Position numbers and translations under genes: made by a program
Shown here: positions 16,003 through 16,116 of the stretch, piece by piece
How positions within the stretch are numbered: position 1 is the first letter of the stretch
Layout: every line of letters begins with the position of its first letter
The notes under the pieces: generated by a model
Seen by the model: only the letters and a program-made list of their open reading frames with translations
What the model was told of the DNA's origin: nothing
The model's database searches: none
DNA from: Caryophanales bacterium
GTDB taxonomy: Bacteria; Bacillota_I; Bacilli_A; RFN20; JAISJY01
Direction: 5' to 3'
Assembly: GCA_031261365.1 (NCBI GenBank)
Contig: JAISJY010000049.1
Location: 1 to 16,116 of the forward strand
DNA: 16,116 nucleotides

Positions 16003-16033
16003 AATATATACATGTTCCCTAGAATATATACAT
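16003..16033. repeat. 11-bp direct repeat, 20-bp period, in the ychF promoter
   Basis: AATATATACAT occurs at 16003-16013 and again at 16023-16033, exactly 20 bp apart. The promoter-distal copy overlaps the -10 of the ychF promoter and the other lies in the leader next to the ribosome site. It could be a pair of regulator sites on the same helix face or a local duplication. Confidence 0.55.
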
Positions 16034-16051
16034 TTTATCCTTTCTTGGTAA
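16023..16051 (-). promoter_or_regulatory. Putative ychF promoter
   Basis: On the minus strand TTACCA (16051-16046), a 17-nt spacer and TATATT (16028-16023) match a sigma-A promoter. Transcription would begin near 16016, giving a leader of about 25 nt that contains AGGAG. A TAAAAT a few bases upstream is an alternative -10. Confidence 0.5.
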
Positions 16052-16116
16052 TATTGCTCAGTGCTAGGGCACAGTAAACAAAGTATAATTTATTTGTAGT
16101 AAAATCACAGACTAGT
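16052..16116. other. Upstream intergenic sequence to the window edge
   Basis: No reading frame or RNA gene is evident. A short GTGC-TAGG-GCAC hairpin lies at 16061-16072, too small to be a terminator, and a plus-strand TATAAT at 16084-16089 could belong to a gene beyond the edge, but no -35 supports it. Confidence 0.4.

Noticed and set aside
16056..16076. tRNA-like GCTCAGTGCTAGGG motif near the right edge
   Set aside because: There is no acceptor stem, anticodon arm or T-arm consensus around it; the resemblance to a D-arm is superficial.

Overview
The window reads as an AT-rich, gene-dense chromosomal segment from a Bacillota/Mollicutes-type bacterium. TGA is used as a true stop (ends of pyrG, queA and ychF) and tryptophan is TGG, so the Mycoplasma recoding does not apply. 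Purine-rich Shine-Dalgarno sequences, Gram-positive-style lipoprotein signals and short membrane proteins fit a compact Bacilli or Tenericutes relative (Acholeplasma, Erysipelotrichia or uncultured gut Bacilli type). I cannot place it more finely. I see no mobile element, CRISPR array, rRNA or tRNA, and no gene-free stretch over about 150 bases.

Layout. Plus strand 1-1256: the tail of an unidentified gene, then a class I aminotransferase 1 nt downstream. Minus strand 8386 to 1248: pyrG (CTP synthase), a membrane-anchored PI-PLC-like protein coupled to pyrG by an ATGA overlap, and a very large SWIM/SNF2 ATPase that converges on the aminotransferase. Minus strand 9974 to 8535: three unrecognised envelope genes (lipoprotein, small membrane protein, lipoprotein). 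Plus strand 10074-12842: a tgt-queA-queH operon that could insert preQ1 into tRNA and carry it through epoxyqueuosine to queuosine. Minus strand 15991 to 12839: ychF, a DUF1461/TIGR01906-like membrane domain fused to a Cof-type HAD phosphatase, and a YcxB-like membrane protein, all overlapping and probably one operon.

How it works together. The queuosine operon is the clearest pathway: Tgt, QueA and QueH are the last three steps, while the preQ1 synthesis genes (queD, queE, queC, queF) are not in the window. Most junctions are 1-nt gaps or 4-nt ATGA overlaps, and both convergent pairs overlap at their stop codons with no hairpin terminator. Several promoters lie so close to the start codon that leaders would be 0-15 nt, and tgt and the SNF2 gene look leaderless.

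The least ordinary items are the DUF1461-HAD fusion, the roughly 500-residue unassigned region in the SNF2 protein, the pyrG-PLC coupling, and the short-leader/leaderless promoter pattern. I did not find convincing evidence of a wholly new system; most of the window is recognisable housekeeping with a small unassigned envelope cluster.
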